Source: Streptomyces sp. VRA16 Mangrove soil (GTDB lineage Bacteria; Actinomycetota; Actinomycetes; Streptomycetales; Streptomycetaceae). Taken from it: DNA of 64,000 bases. The position numbers were made by a program, and so were the translations under genes. The DNA lies in NCBI RefSeq assembly GCF_017377775.1, contig NZ_JAFVLN010000001.1:992001-1056000 (forward strand), read 5' to 3'. This document shows, in pieces, positions 18,023-25,947 of this stretch (position 1 is its first letter; every line of letters begins with the position of its first letter). The notes below the pieces were generated by a model. It made no database searches and had not been told where the DNA came from. It saw only the letters and a list, made by a program, of their open reading frames with translations.

Positions 18023-18472
18023 CTAGGCGCCCTGGAAGAGCCGGGTGATGACGGCGTTCCAGTCGATGTACGCCTCCTCGCGGCCACGGGGAACGAGTCG
18101 CAAGGTGGTGTCCAACCAGGTGGCGATGGACTCCCGCTCGGTGTCCAGGACGGCGCAGTTGCCGGGCCGTCCGAGGCGGATACGCACGCGCGGTGGCCCG
18201 CTGGGCGGTGCGACGGGCCAGATCGCGACATCGCCGAGGCCCTCGTGCCGACGCACCCCCGCCAGGAGGGACTCGCGGGACAGGTCCCAGCTGAGGTCGG
18301 CGCCGGGGGCGGACAGTGACAGACGTACGGCGTACGGGTCGACCTCTGTGTAGTGCAGCTCCGTCCGCAGAACGACGGGGGAGGGGTTGTCTTCGGTGAG
18401 CAGGAGGGCGCGGTCGTGCAGCGTGGTGACGCGGTGGGGGTGGTACTCGACGGTGGTGCGGGGAGAAGGCAT
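18023..18472 (-). CDS. SsgA-like sporulation/cell-division regulator (SALP)
   Basis: A 149-residue SsgA-family protein. The ATG at 18472 follows GGAG and starts PSPRTTVEYHPHRVTTLHD. Family landmarks are TEVDPYAVRLSLSAPGADLS, LSWDLSRESLLAGVRRHEG, GDVAIWPV and the C-terminal DWNAVITRLF. SALPs occur only in sporulating actinomycetes and guide septation, FtsZ recruitment or spore-wall assembly. The basic stretch is more divergent than SsgA/SsgB. It sits among stress genes with no obvious partner; a second SALP is at 56.4 kb. Confidence 0.88.
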   Translation of the reverse strand: MPSPRTTVEYHPHRVTTLHDRALLLTEDNPSPVVLRTELHYTEVDPYAVRLSLSAPGADLSWDLSRESLLAGVRRHEGLGDVAIWPVAPPSGPPRVRIRLGRPGNCAVLDTERESIATWLDTTLRLVPRGREEAYIDWNAVITRLFQGA

Positions 18473-18798
18473 CAGCTCACTCCATGAGGCAGACCGATCG
18501 GTGATGCCCGACCGCGTGTGGCCGCCGAGTCGGTCCGGCGGCACGGGGCCGGATGTGCCTGTCGTCCCAAGCACGTTGCGGTGCCGGGGTTCCCGCGAGG
18601 ACGCGGCCTATGCGGTGCACGGGGCCCTGGCTTGGTCCGGGTCGGCAGCGTCGGCCGGGTGCACGGGGGTTCGTGGGCCGGCACGTACTGCTCAGGCAGG
18701 GTCGCCTTGACACGGTCGGCGGTGTGCATGAGGTGCCACGCCGCGGGGCACCCGAGGCGCTCCGCGGCCATCGGGTAGCGGACAGGAAAGGGGTGATC
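18473..18798. other. Non-coding interval between divergent SALP and a small gene
   Basis: 326 bases in which open frames have poor codon pattern. It should hold promoters for both directions. No strong hairpin or repeat was seen. Confidence 0.35.
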
Positions 18799-18975
18799 AT
18801 GAGGGACGAGTGGGACGGGGAAGGGGACGTGGAGAGCGAGACGCGCGTCGCTCTGCTGCCGGACGGGCTGGTGGTCACCATCGCTGTGGAACCGGGCACG
18901 TCGCAGGACGAGGTGGCCATGCTGGCCGTGCAGGCGTGGCAGGGGCTGCCCGAGCCGGACGTCCCCAACGACTGA
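18799..18975 (+). CDS. Small acidic protein, unknown
   Basis: A 58-residue, acidic reading frame with Streptomyces-like third-position GC. GGAAAGGGG stands about 5 bases before the ATG. The sequence (ALLPDGLVVTIAVEPGTSQD, then EVAMLAVQAWQGLPEP) has alternating hydrophobic residues compatible with a small beta-alpha fold. It is followed by a strong hairpin, which supports its being a transcribed gene. I recognise no family. Confidence 0.5.
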   Translation: MRDEWDGEGDVESETRVALLPDGLVVTIAVEPGTSQDEVAMLAVQAWQGLPEPDVPND

Positions 18976-19020
18976 GGGACCCGCGCGCCCGGACGATGTG
19001 CCCCGGGCCCCATGTCGAGG

Positions 19021-19068
19021 AGGGTGCAGCGGGGGCGGACCGAACATGGTCCGACCCCGCTGCACCCT
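19021..19068. terminator. Long hairpin between convergent genes
   Basis: Arms of 21 bases, from AGGGTGCAGCGGGG to CCCCGCTGCACCCT, pair with a single mismatch around a six-base loop (GAACAT). It lies between the small plus-strand gene and the FdhF-like gene on the minus strand, so it probably terminates both. Confidence 0.88.
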
Positions 19069-19231
19069 GTTCCCACGGGTTGTTGCCGTCGGCCTTCAGC
19101 CGGTGGCCGGTGGCCGGCGGCCGGGACTCGGCTCGGTCCGCAGGACGGCTCGCCGAGCTGAGACCCTCGACGCCGGTCGTGCCCCCCGGGAGACACACCC
19201 GGGCGCGCCGACGAGCCGCAGTGCCGACTCC

Positions 19232-21538
19232 TCAGGTGCCGGAGCGCGGTTCGAGGCGGACCACCACCGACTTCGAGGTCGGGGTGTTGCTCCGGTCGGC
19301 CACGCTGTCCAGCGGAACGAGGACGTTGGTCTCCGGGTAGTAGGCGGCGACGCATCCGACGGGGGTCGAGTAGGAGACCAGCCGGAAGTCCGGGGCCCGG
19401 CGCTCTACGCCGTCACGCCAGACACCGACGATGTCGACGCGGTCACCGTCCTCGTGCCCCAGGGCCCGCAGATCGGCCGGGTTGATCAGGAGAACCCGCC
19501 GTGAGCCGTGGATCCCCCGGTACCGGTCGTTCACCGTGTACGGGACGGTGTTCCACTGGTCGTGCGAGCGCAGGGTCTGCAACAACAGATGTCCGGCCGG
19601 AGCCCGCGGCACGGCGAAGTCGTTGGCGGTGAACAGCGCCTTGCCGGAGGGGGTCGGGTAGACACCGTCGTTGACGGGGTTGGGCAGCCCGAAACCGCCC
19701 GGTGCGGCGACGCGGGAGTTGAAGTTGTAGAAGCCCGGTACGACGCGTGAGATCCGGTCCCGGATGTGACCGTAGTCGGCCTCGAAATCCTCCCAGGGGA
19801 CGGGAACCTTGTCGCCGAGGGTGCGCCGGGCCAGCCTGCTGAGGATGGCCACCTCGCTGAGCAGGTGCTTCGACACCGGTTCGCGGCGCCCGTGCGAGGC
19901 GTGGATCTGGCTCATCGAGTCCTCGACCGTGAGGAACTGGTCGCCGCCGGTCTGCCGGTCGCGTTCGGTGCGCCCCAGTGTGGGCAGGATCAGCGCCGTC
20001 TCCCCGCACACGGTGTGCGAGCGGTTGAGCTTGGTGGAGATGTGCACCGTCATCCGGCAGCGGCGCATCGCGTCAGCCGTGACGTCGCTGTCGGGTGTGG
20101 CGCGCACGAAGTTGCCGGCGAGCCCCACGAAGACCTTGATCTTTCCCTGTTTCATGGCGCGGATCGTGTTCACCGAGTCCAGCCCGTGCGCGGACGGCGG
20201 CGTGAAGGAGAACTCCTTGCCGAGCGCGTCGAGGAACTCCTGCGGCATCTGCTCCCAGATGCCCATGGTCCGGTCGCCCTGGACATTGCTGTGGCCGCGC
20301 ACCGGGCAGACTCCGGCGCCCGGTTTGCCGATGTTGCCGCGCAGCAGCAGGAAGTTCACGACCTCACGGATCGTCGGTACGGCGTGCTTGTGCTGAGTGA
20401 GGCCCATCGCCCAGCAGACCACGACGCGTTCGCTGGCCAGCACCCGGTCGCGCAGCTCCTCGATCTGGGCCCGGCTCAGCCCTGTGGCGGCGAGCACGTC
20501 GGGCCAGGAGACGGTGGAGCGCAGGTGCGCGGCGAACTTCTCGAAGCCTTCGGTGTGCGTGTCGATGAACCGGCGGTCCAGGACGCTGCCGGGTGCTGCC
20601 TCCTCGGCTTCGAGCAGCAGCAGGTTCAGTCCCTGGAACAGGGCCAGGTCGCCGCCGAGACGAATCTGCAGGAACTGGTCGGCGATGTTGGTGCCGCGGC
20701 CGACGACTCCGCGGGCCTTCTGCGGGTTCTTGAAGCGCATCAGGCCCGCCTCGGGCAGCGGGTTGACGGCGACGATCTTCCCGCCGCGCCGCTTGGTCTC
20801 CTCCAGAGCGGTCAGCATGCGGGGATGGTTGCTGCCCGGGTTCTGCCCCAGCGTCAGGATGAGATCGGCGTGGTGGATGTCGGCCAGGCTCACGTCGCCC
20901 TTGCCGATGCCGAGCGTTTCGTGCAGGGCGGTGCCACTGGACTCGTGGCACATGTTCGAGCAGTCCGGCAGATTGTTGGTGCCGAGGGCGCGGGCCAACA
21001 ACTGAAGGACGAAGGCGGGCTCGTTGCCGGCCCGGCCTGACGTGTAGAAGACCGCCTCGTCGGGGTCGTCCAGGCCGCGCAGTTCGTCCGCCAGAAGCCC
21101 GAGGGCCGCGTGCCAGTCGATCGGCTCGTAGTGGTCCGATCCCGGCCGCTTCACCATCGGGTGGGTCAGCCGGCCCTGCTGGTTGAGCCAGCGGTCGGAG
21201 GCGCGGGCAAGGGCGGAAACAGGGTGACGGGCGAAGAACTCGGGTGTGACGCACCGGGTGGTGGCGTCGTCGTTGGTGTGCTTGGCGCCGTTCTCGCAGT
21301 ACTCGTTGCGTTTGCGCTCGCCGGGTGCCGGGTCGGGCCAGGCACAGCCGGGGCAGTCGAATCCCTTGGTCTGATTCAGCTCCAGCAGATTCAGCGTGGT
21401 GCGGCGCGGCGAGGTCTCCTCCAGTGAGTACTGCACCGCGTGGGCCACGGCCGGCACGCCGGCCGCCCACGTCTTGGGCGCCGTCGTCCTCACCTGTCCG
21501 GCTCCGGGGTCCTGCGTCGACGTCTCTTTCTCGGGCAT
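19232..21538 (-). CDS. FdhF/YdeP family molybdopterin oxidoreductase
   Basis: A 768-residue molybdopterin-dependent oxidoreductase. Near the N-terminus is a reduced cluster-like motif (GFDCPGCAWPDP) instead of the four-Cys 4Fe-4S domain of classical formate dehydrogenases. Then come the DMSO-reductase-type domains (FYTSGRAGNEPAF; LILTLGQNPGSNHPRML; GICPVRGHSNVQ-like) and the C-terminal cap (NDRYRGIHGSRR). These fit the FdhF/YdeP subgroup, which has weak or untested formate dehydrogenase activity. GAAGGAG precedes ATG 21538 at a long spacing, so the start is likely but not certain. A formaldehyde dehydrogenase nearby makes formate a plausible substrate. Confidence 0.9.
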   Translation of the reverse strand: MPEKETSTQDPGAGQVRTTAPKTWAAGVPAVAHAVQYSLEETSPRRTTLNLLELNQTKGFDCPGCAWPDPAPGERKRNEYCENGAKHTNDDATTRCVTPEFFARHPVSALARASDRWLNQQGRLTHPMVKRPGSDHYEPIDWHAALGLLADELRGLDDPDEAVFYTSGRAGNEPAFVLQLLARALGTNNLPDCSNMCHESSGTALHETLGIGKGDVSLADIHHADLILTLGQNPGSNHPRMLTALEETKRRGGKIVAVNPLPEAGLMRFKNPQKARGVVGRGTNIADQFLQIRLGGDLALFQGLNLLLLEAEEAAPGSVLDRRFIDTHTEGFEKFAAHLRSTVSWPDVLAATGLSRAQIEELRDRVLASERVVVCWAMGLTQHKHAVPTIREVVNFLLLRGNIGKPGAGVCPVRGHSNVQGDRTMGIWEQMPQEFLDALGKEFSFTPPSAHGLDSVNTIRAMKQGKIKVFVGLAGNFVRATPDSDVTADAMRRCRMTVHISTKLNRSHTVCGETALILPTLGRTERDRQTGGDQFLTVEDSMSQIHASHGRREPVSKHLLSEVAILSRLARRTLGDKVPVPWEDFEADYGHIRDRISRVVPGFYNFNSRVAAPGGFGLPNPVNDGVYPTPSGKALFTANDFAVPRAPAGHLLLQTLRSHDQWNTVPYTVNDRYRGIHGSRRVLLINPADLRALGHEDGDRVDIVGVWRDGVERRAPDFRLVSYSTPVGCVAAYYPETNVLVPLDSVADRSNTPTSKSVVVRLEPRSGT

Positions 21539-21636
21539 GGCGATCAGCTTCTCCTTCGGCGCCACCGCGCCGCACGGCTCGCGGCCGGGCGTGGCGGGCT
21601 GGTCCTTCTTGCGGGTGACGATCCAGTGGGGGGGAC

Positions 21637-22149
21637 TCACCCGGTCGGCCAGTGCGGCACCGGCCGCTGGTGATGGTCGGCGTGCGGCTCCACCAGGCCG
21701 TCGCGGACGGTGCCGCGCCACGCTCCGCTCGCCACGCCCTGGACCTGGATGTACTCCTTGAAGCCGCGCATGCTCGCGTGGATCTGGCGTCCCACCAGTC
21801 CCAGGGAGTCGGCGGCCCGCTCCAGCAGGGTGTGCGGGGTGAACTCGACGACGTACTCGACCCTGCAGCGCTGTTCGCCGAGCGGGGCGAACCGCACGGT
21901 GCCGTGGTGGTGCGGGGCGTGCAGGCTCATCCAGGAGACGCGCTCGTCGGGCCGCTGGTCGACGACCTTCGCGTCGAACTCACGGGACACGCCGCGGCAC
22001 CGGACGACCCAGTGCGAGAGCGTCACCTGCGGCTTGTCGACCCGCACGACGGCGTCCATGAAATGAGGAAAGCTCTCGAACTGCGTCCATTGGTTGTACG
22101 CCGTCGTCACCGGCACGTCCACGTCGACCGATCCGCGGACCTCACTCAT
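21637..22149 (-). CDS. SRPBCC family (polyketide cyclase-like) protein
   Basis: A 170-residue START/SRPBCC fold protein with a perfect AAGGAG site 6 bases before its ATG. The family core is clear: VDVDVPVTTAYNQWTQFESF, PHFMDAV, and the C-terminal helix (HTLLERAADSLGLVGRQI) lining a ligand cavity. Such 'MSEVRGSVDVDVPV...WTQFE' proteins are common stress-cluster members with unknown ligands. It lies 98 bases upstream of the FdhF-like gene on the same strand and may be co-transcribed with it. A sigma-B-type promoter sequence stands upstream. Confidence 0.88.
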   Translation of the reverse strand: MSEVRGSVDVDVPVTTAYNQWTQFESFPHFMDAVVRVDKPQVTLSHWVVRCRGVSREFDAKVVDQRPDERVSWMSLHAPHHHGTVRFAPLGEQRCRVEYVVEFTPHTLLERAADSLGLVGRQIHASMRGFKEYIQVQGVASGAWRGTVRDGLVEPHADHHQRPVPHWPTG

Positions 22150-22185
22150 GGACAACTCCTTCGTACGGACCGATGAGCGGCCTGG

Positions 22186-22211
22186 GTACCCGGGTTCGAA
22201 GGAGGTCAATC
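22186..22211 (-). promoter_or_regulatory. Candidate sigma-B-type promoter for the SRPBCC gene
   Basis: Reading the minus strand, GATT, a 16-base spacer and a perfect GGGTAC stand about 37-60 bases before the start codon. This matches the S. coelicolor sigma-B consensus GNNT-N14-16-GGGTAC/T exactly. Confidence 0.5.
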
Positions 22212-22403
22212 GCCGGGTCGGCCGCGCCCAGTGTCAGGCTATGGCGGCGACGCTGATACCGCCTGATACCAGCGATGCCGGTGAGGGCGATGGGTAGGTC
22301 GGCGCGTGCGCCTGGATGTGGCCGGTGGCCGGTGGCTGGCTGGAGGGTCGGTGTCCTTCCGGTGAGGCGATTCGGATCCCTCGCCCCGGCCCTCACACGC
22401 AGG

Positions 22404-22595
22404 TCAGCCGGCGGAGGTGTCCCTTCTCCCGCCAGGGCCGCGGCTGCCCTTCCGGGCCGAGGAGTATCGGGTCTTCCCGCACGTCCCGCATCGCGTCTTC
22501 CTCTTGCCGGCGCGGGCATCGAGGTGGTCCCGCAGCAACTGCCGCAGCACTTCACGTCCCAACCAACGGTGCGAACTGCGACTCGAGTGCGTCAT
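22404..22595 (-). pseudogene. Possible ISKra4-type transposase remnant
   Basis: A 63-codon frame begins THSSRSSHRWLGREVLRQLL and continues RDHLDARAGKRK. The 'GREVLRxLLxDHLDxRA' wording recalls the N-terminal region of ISKra4-family transposases, as I remember them. After this it becomes Arg/Gly-rich and stops. No terminal inverted repeat or target duplication was found. It may also be chance. Confidence 0.35.
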
Positions 22596-22612
22596 GACGG
22601 GCCCGGGCCACA

Positions 22613-22660
22613 GCCGGCCTGGAAAAAAGCCAGCCTGGGAAAAGGCCAGCCTGGAAAAGG
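22613..22660. repeat. Three 16-bp tandem units (GCCAGCCTGGAAAAGG type)
   Basis: Three direct copies of 16 bases (GCCGGCCTGGAAAAAA, GCCAGCCTGGGAAAAG, GCCAGCCTGGAAAAGG) stand side by side. A-runs are unusual for this GC-rich DNA. They lie downstream of the formaldehyde dehydrogenase stop. Confidence 0.85.
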
Positions 22661-22723
22661 CTCAATGCCGGCCGTTCTGCGGGCTGGTCCGGAGAGTGGA
22701 CAGGACGGCCGGCTTGTGCCCCC

Positions 22724-23899
22724 CTACCGCTTGCGACCGTCTCCGTGCCCGTTGGGGTGCAGCAGCACCTTGGTCCAGCCCTCGTCGCGGGCGTCGAAGT
22801 GCTCGTAGGCAGTGGGAGCCTCATCCAGGCCGAGCTCGTGGGACACCACGAAGCTCGGCTTTGCCTTCCCGCCGGCGATCAGGTCGCGCAAGGCCCGGTT
22901 GTACCTCTTGACCGGGGCCTGTCCCGTGCCCATGTGCTGACCCTTGAACCACATCATGCCGAAGTCGATCGGCACCTTGCCCTGCGCCTCCATCTCCCCT
23001 TGAGCCTCGGCGCCGCCGGTGTCCTGGGGAAGGAGCACCCCCACCACGCCGATGTCGCCTGTGAACCTGACCGAGTCGATAAGGCCGTTGAGCGTGAGGC
23101 TGGCGTCCTCGTGTCCCTGGGGGTCGTGCGCCTGGTAGCCGACACATTCACAGCCGTTGTCGGCGCCCAGGCCGAGGGTGGCGTCCTTGATGACCTCCGC
23201 CGGCTCCTCCTCCGCGGTGTTGATCGGGATGGCCCCGATCTCCTCCGCTTTGCGGAGCCGGTCGGGCTGGTGATCGGCGACCCAGACGCGGCCGGCGCCC
23301 TTGAGGAGGGCGGAGTAGGCCGCCATCAGCCCGACGGGGCCGGCCCCGAAGACGACGGTCTGGTCGCCCGGTTTGACATGGGCCATCTCGGTGGCGTGAT
23401 AGCCGGTGGGAAAGATGTCGGCGAGCATCACGTAGTCGGCCTGTCGTTCGGCGGCGTCCTCGCCGAGGCGCAGTGCGTTGAAGTCGCCGTAGGGCACGCG
23501 CAGCAGTTCCGCCTGGCCGCCTTGGTAGGGGCCCATGTCGGCGAATCCGTAGGCGGCTCCGGCGAAGGCGGGTTCCGGCTGCATGGTCAGGCAGTAGTTG
23601 GTGAGTCCCTGCTCGCACTGTTTGCAGAAGCCACAGGCGATGTTGAAGGGCAGGACCACGTACTCGCCGACCTGGACCTTGCTGACGGCCGGGCCGACTT
23701 CCACGACTTGGCCCAGGTTCTCGTGGCCGAGGGTGCGGCCGGACTCGAACGAGGTGCGGCCCTCGTACATGTGCAGGTCCGAACCGCAGATGTTGGTGGT
23801 GGTGATCTTGACGATGATGTCGCAGGGGTGCTCGATCTTCGCGTCCGGTACGTCCTTGATCATGACCGTTCGCGGTCCTTCGTATACCGCTGCTTTCAT
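22724..23899 (-). CDS. fdhA: Glutathione-independent-type zinc formaldehyde dehydrogenase
   Basis: A 391-residue zinc-containing MDR enzyme of the formaldehyde-dismutase/PFDH group. Catalytic zinc ligands are in NICGSDLHMYEG (Cys38) and TLGHENLG (His, Glu). Structural zinc is held by CGFCKQCEQGLTNYC. The NAD fold carries GAGPVGLMAAY. The long insertion ADNGCECVGYQAHDPQGHED is typical of the glutathione-independent enzymes, which bind NAD tightly. It oxidises or dismutates formaldehyde. It needs no mycothiol, unlike MscR at 60.8 kb. The ATG follows GAAG weakly. Confidence 0.92.
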   Translation of the reverse strand: MKAAVYEGPRTVMIKDVPDAKIEHPCDIIVKITTTNICGSDLHMYEGRTSFESGRTLGHENLGQVVEVGPAVSKVQVGEYVVLPFNIACGFCKQCEQGLTNYCLTMQPEPAFAGAAYGFADMGPYQGGQAELLRVPYGDFNALRLGEDAAERQADYVMLADIFPTGYHATEMAHVKPGDQTVVFGAGPVGLMAAYSALLKGAGRVWVADHQPDRLRKAEEIGAIPINTAEEEPAEVIKDATLGLGADNGCECVGYQAHDPQGHEDASLTLNGLIDSVRFTGDIGVVGVLLPQDTGGAEAQGEMEAQGKVPIDFGMMWFKGQHMGTGQAPVKRYNRALRDLIAGGKAKPSFVVSHELGLDEAPTAYEHFDARDEGWTKVLLHPNGHGDGRKR

Positions 23900-24348
23900 G
23901 ATTGCTTCTTTCGGTGCTGCGGTGCGGCCGCGGCACGTCTGCGATGGAGGCGGGACGCACAGCCTGACTCCCGCACGTCGATGTGATGGAGTTCCCGACT
24001 GCGGTTCGTCCCTGTGGTCCGTTCACCCGGTACAGGTGGAACGGTGTTGCTGCCGCCGAAGCGCCGAGCGGATGGCCGGCCCATGGCGACCCGCTCCTGG
24101 GTGCCCCCCTCGTGCGGCACGAAACAACCACGTATCGCTCCGTTCCCGTTCTCCGTCGCGTGATCCGCCGGAAAGTCCCCGATAGGACTCCGTGGGGTCT
24201 TCTCGTTCATGCTGTTCGGGAGCGTGTCGGACAGGCGACATGCGGCACGTGGATGATCTGCGATGTGAGTCGGGCTCTGGCCCCAGTGGGACGCACGGAA
24301 GGCGCCCGACCGGTAAAAGTCCCAGGTCAGGCGCCTTCTTCGGTGCAT
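23900..24348. other. Non-coding interval with aldehyde dehydrogenase terminator
   Basis: 450 bases between two minus-strand genes. It should hold the formaldehyde dehydrogenase promoter near its right-hand flank. The hairpin at 24298-24338 ends the upstream gene. No other gene was seen. Confidence 0.4.
24298..24338 (-). terminator. Terminator of the aldehyde dehydrogenase gene
   Basis: Arms GAAGGCGCC and GGCGCCTTC pair perfectly, then GACC with GGTC after a one-base mismatch; a 13-base loop separates them. It starts 10 bases beyond the stop codon of the minus-strand gene. Confidence 0.85.
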
Positions 24349-25872
24349 CTAGAAGAAGCCGAGCCGCTGCGCCGAGTACGACACCAGGAGGTTCTTCGTC
24401 TGCTGGTAGTGGTCCAGCATCATCTTGTGGTTCTCCCGGCCGATGCCCGACTGCTTGTAGCCGCCGAACGCCGCGTGGGCCGGGTACGCGTGGTAGCAGT
24501 TCGTCCAGACGCGGCCCGCCTGGATCGAGCGGCCCGCTCGGTACGCCGTGTTGATGTCGCGGGTCCACACGCCCGCGCCGAGGCCGTACAGCGTGTCGTT
24601 GGCGATCTTGATGGCGTCGTCGAAGTCGGTGAAGGACGCGACCGAGACGACCGGGCCGAAGATCTCCTCCTGGAAGATGCGCATGCGGTTGGTGCCCTCG
24701 AAGATGGTGGGCTGGACGTAGTAGCCGCCCGCCAACTCGCCCTCGTACTCGATGCGCTGGCCGCCCGTGAGGACCTTCGCGCCCTCCTGCTGGCCGATGT
24801 CCAGGTAGGAGAGGATCTTCTGGAGCTGGTCGTTGGAGGCCTGGGCGCCGATCATCGTGTCGGTGTCCAGGGGGTGGCCGGGCTTGATGGCCTCGGTGCG
24901 GGCGATCGCCGCGTCGATGAACTCGCTGTAGTGGCCCTGCTGGACGAGGGCGCGCGAGGGGCAGGTGCAGACCTCGCCCTGGTTCAGGGCGAACATCGTG
25001 AAGCCTTCGAGGGCCTTGTCGCGGAAGTCGTCGTCCTTGGCCCAGACGTCGTCGAAGAAGATGTTCGGGGACTTGCCGCCGAGCTCCAGCGTCACCGGCT
25101 TGATGTTCTCGGACGCGTACTGCATGATCAGCCGGCCCGTCGTCGTCTCGCCGGTGAAGGCCACCTTCGCCACGCGGGAGGAGGAGGCCAGCGGCTTTCC
25201 CGCCTCCACGCCGAAGCCGTTGACGATGTTGACCACGCCCGCCGGCAGCAGGTCCTTGATCAGACCCATCCAGACGTGGATCGAGGCCGGGGTCTGCTCG
25301 GCGGGCTTGATGACCACCGCGTTGCCCGCCGCGAGGGCCGGGGCCAGCTTCCATGTGGCCATCAGGATCGGGAAGTTCCACGGGATGATCTGTGCGACCA
25401 CACCGAGCGGCTCGTGGAAGTGGTAGGCGACCGTGTCGTCGTCGATCTCGGAGAGGCTGCCCTCCTGCGCCCGGATCGCGCCCGCGAAGTAGCGGAAGTG
25501 GTCGATGGCGAGCGGGATGTCGGCGGCCAGGGTCTCGCGGACCGGCTTGCCGTTCTCCCAGCTCTCGGCGACCGCGAGGAGTTCGAGGTTCTGCTCCATC
25601 CGGTCGGCGATCTTGAGGAGGATGTCCGCGCGGGCACCGGGCGAGGTGCGGCCCCAGGCGGGCGCGGCGGCGTGCGCGGCGTCGAGGGCGCGCTCGACGT
25701 CCTCGGCCGTGCCGCGCGCGATCTCGGTGAACGGCTGCCCGTTGACCGGGCTCGGGTTCTCGAAGTACTGGCCGCGGGCGGGCGGTACGTAGGCGCCACC
25801 GATGAAGTGGTCGTAGCGGGCCTCGTAGGAGACGACGGAGCCCGGGGTGTTCGGGGCCGCGTAACGGGTCAT
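24349..25872 (-). CDS. Aldehyde dehydrogenase (ExaC/AldB-like)
   Basis: A 507-residue NAD-dependent aldehyde dehydrogenase of full length. Motifs are [29 protein letters not shown] (general-base Glu), the catalytic Cys in [11 protein letters not shown], and [10 protein letters not shown]. The N-terminal wording ([21 protein letters not shown]) and C-terminus ([12 protein letters not shown]) match the acetaldehyde dehydrogenases of the ExaC/AcoD group. It should oxidise acetaldehyde or similar short aldehydes. The regulator gene lies 75 bases upstream on the same strand, so read-through is possible. Confidence 0.95.
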   Translation of the reverse strand: MTRYAAPNTPGSVVSYEARYDHFIGGAYVPPARGQYFENPSPVNGQPFTEIARGTAEDVERALDAAHAAAPAWGRTSPGARADILLKIADRMEQNLELLAVAESWENGKPVRETLAADIPLAIDHFRYFAGAIRAQEGSLSEIDDDTVAYHFHEPLGVVAQIIPWNFPILMATWKLAPALAAGNAVVIKPAEQTPASIHVWMGLIKDLLPAGVVNIVNGFGVEAGKPLASSSRVAKVAFTGETTTGRLIMQYASENIKPVTLELGGKSPNIFFDDVWAKDDDFRDKALEGFTMFALNQGEVCTCPSRALVQQGHYSEFIDAAIARTEAIKPGHPLDTDTMIGAQASNDQLQKILSYLDIGQQEGAKVLTGGQRIEYEGELAGGYYVQPTIFEGTNRMRIFQEEIFGPVVSVASFTDFDDAIKIANDTLYGLGAGVWTRDINTAYRAGRSIQAGRVWTNCYHAYPAHAAFGGYKQSGIGRENHKMMLDHYQQTKNLLVSYSAQRLGFF

Positions 25873-25947
25873 CGTGGGGTGCCTCCTGTCTCGGCTGCCC
25901 GCCGTTGGGCAGCTTTCGTCCGGAGGCTAGGAACGCGGACGTTGCAG

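Larger units (their letters stand above)
22212..22723. other. Non-coding interval with possible transposase remnant and 16-bp repeats
   Basis: About 510 bases between the SRPBCC and formaldehyde dehydrogenase genes without an intact gene. Two items stand out: a minus-strand frame that may be an ISKra4-type remnant (22404-22595) and a short tandem repeat (22613-22660). Confidence 0.5.

Noticed and set aside
19232..21538. Selenocysteine-containing formate dehydrogenase
   Set aside because: No in-frame TGA occurs in the coding region; the FdhF/YdeP group normally lacks selenocysteine.
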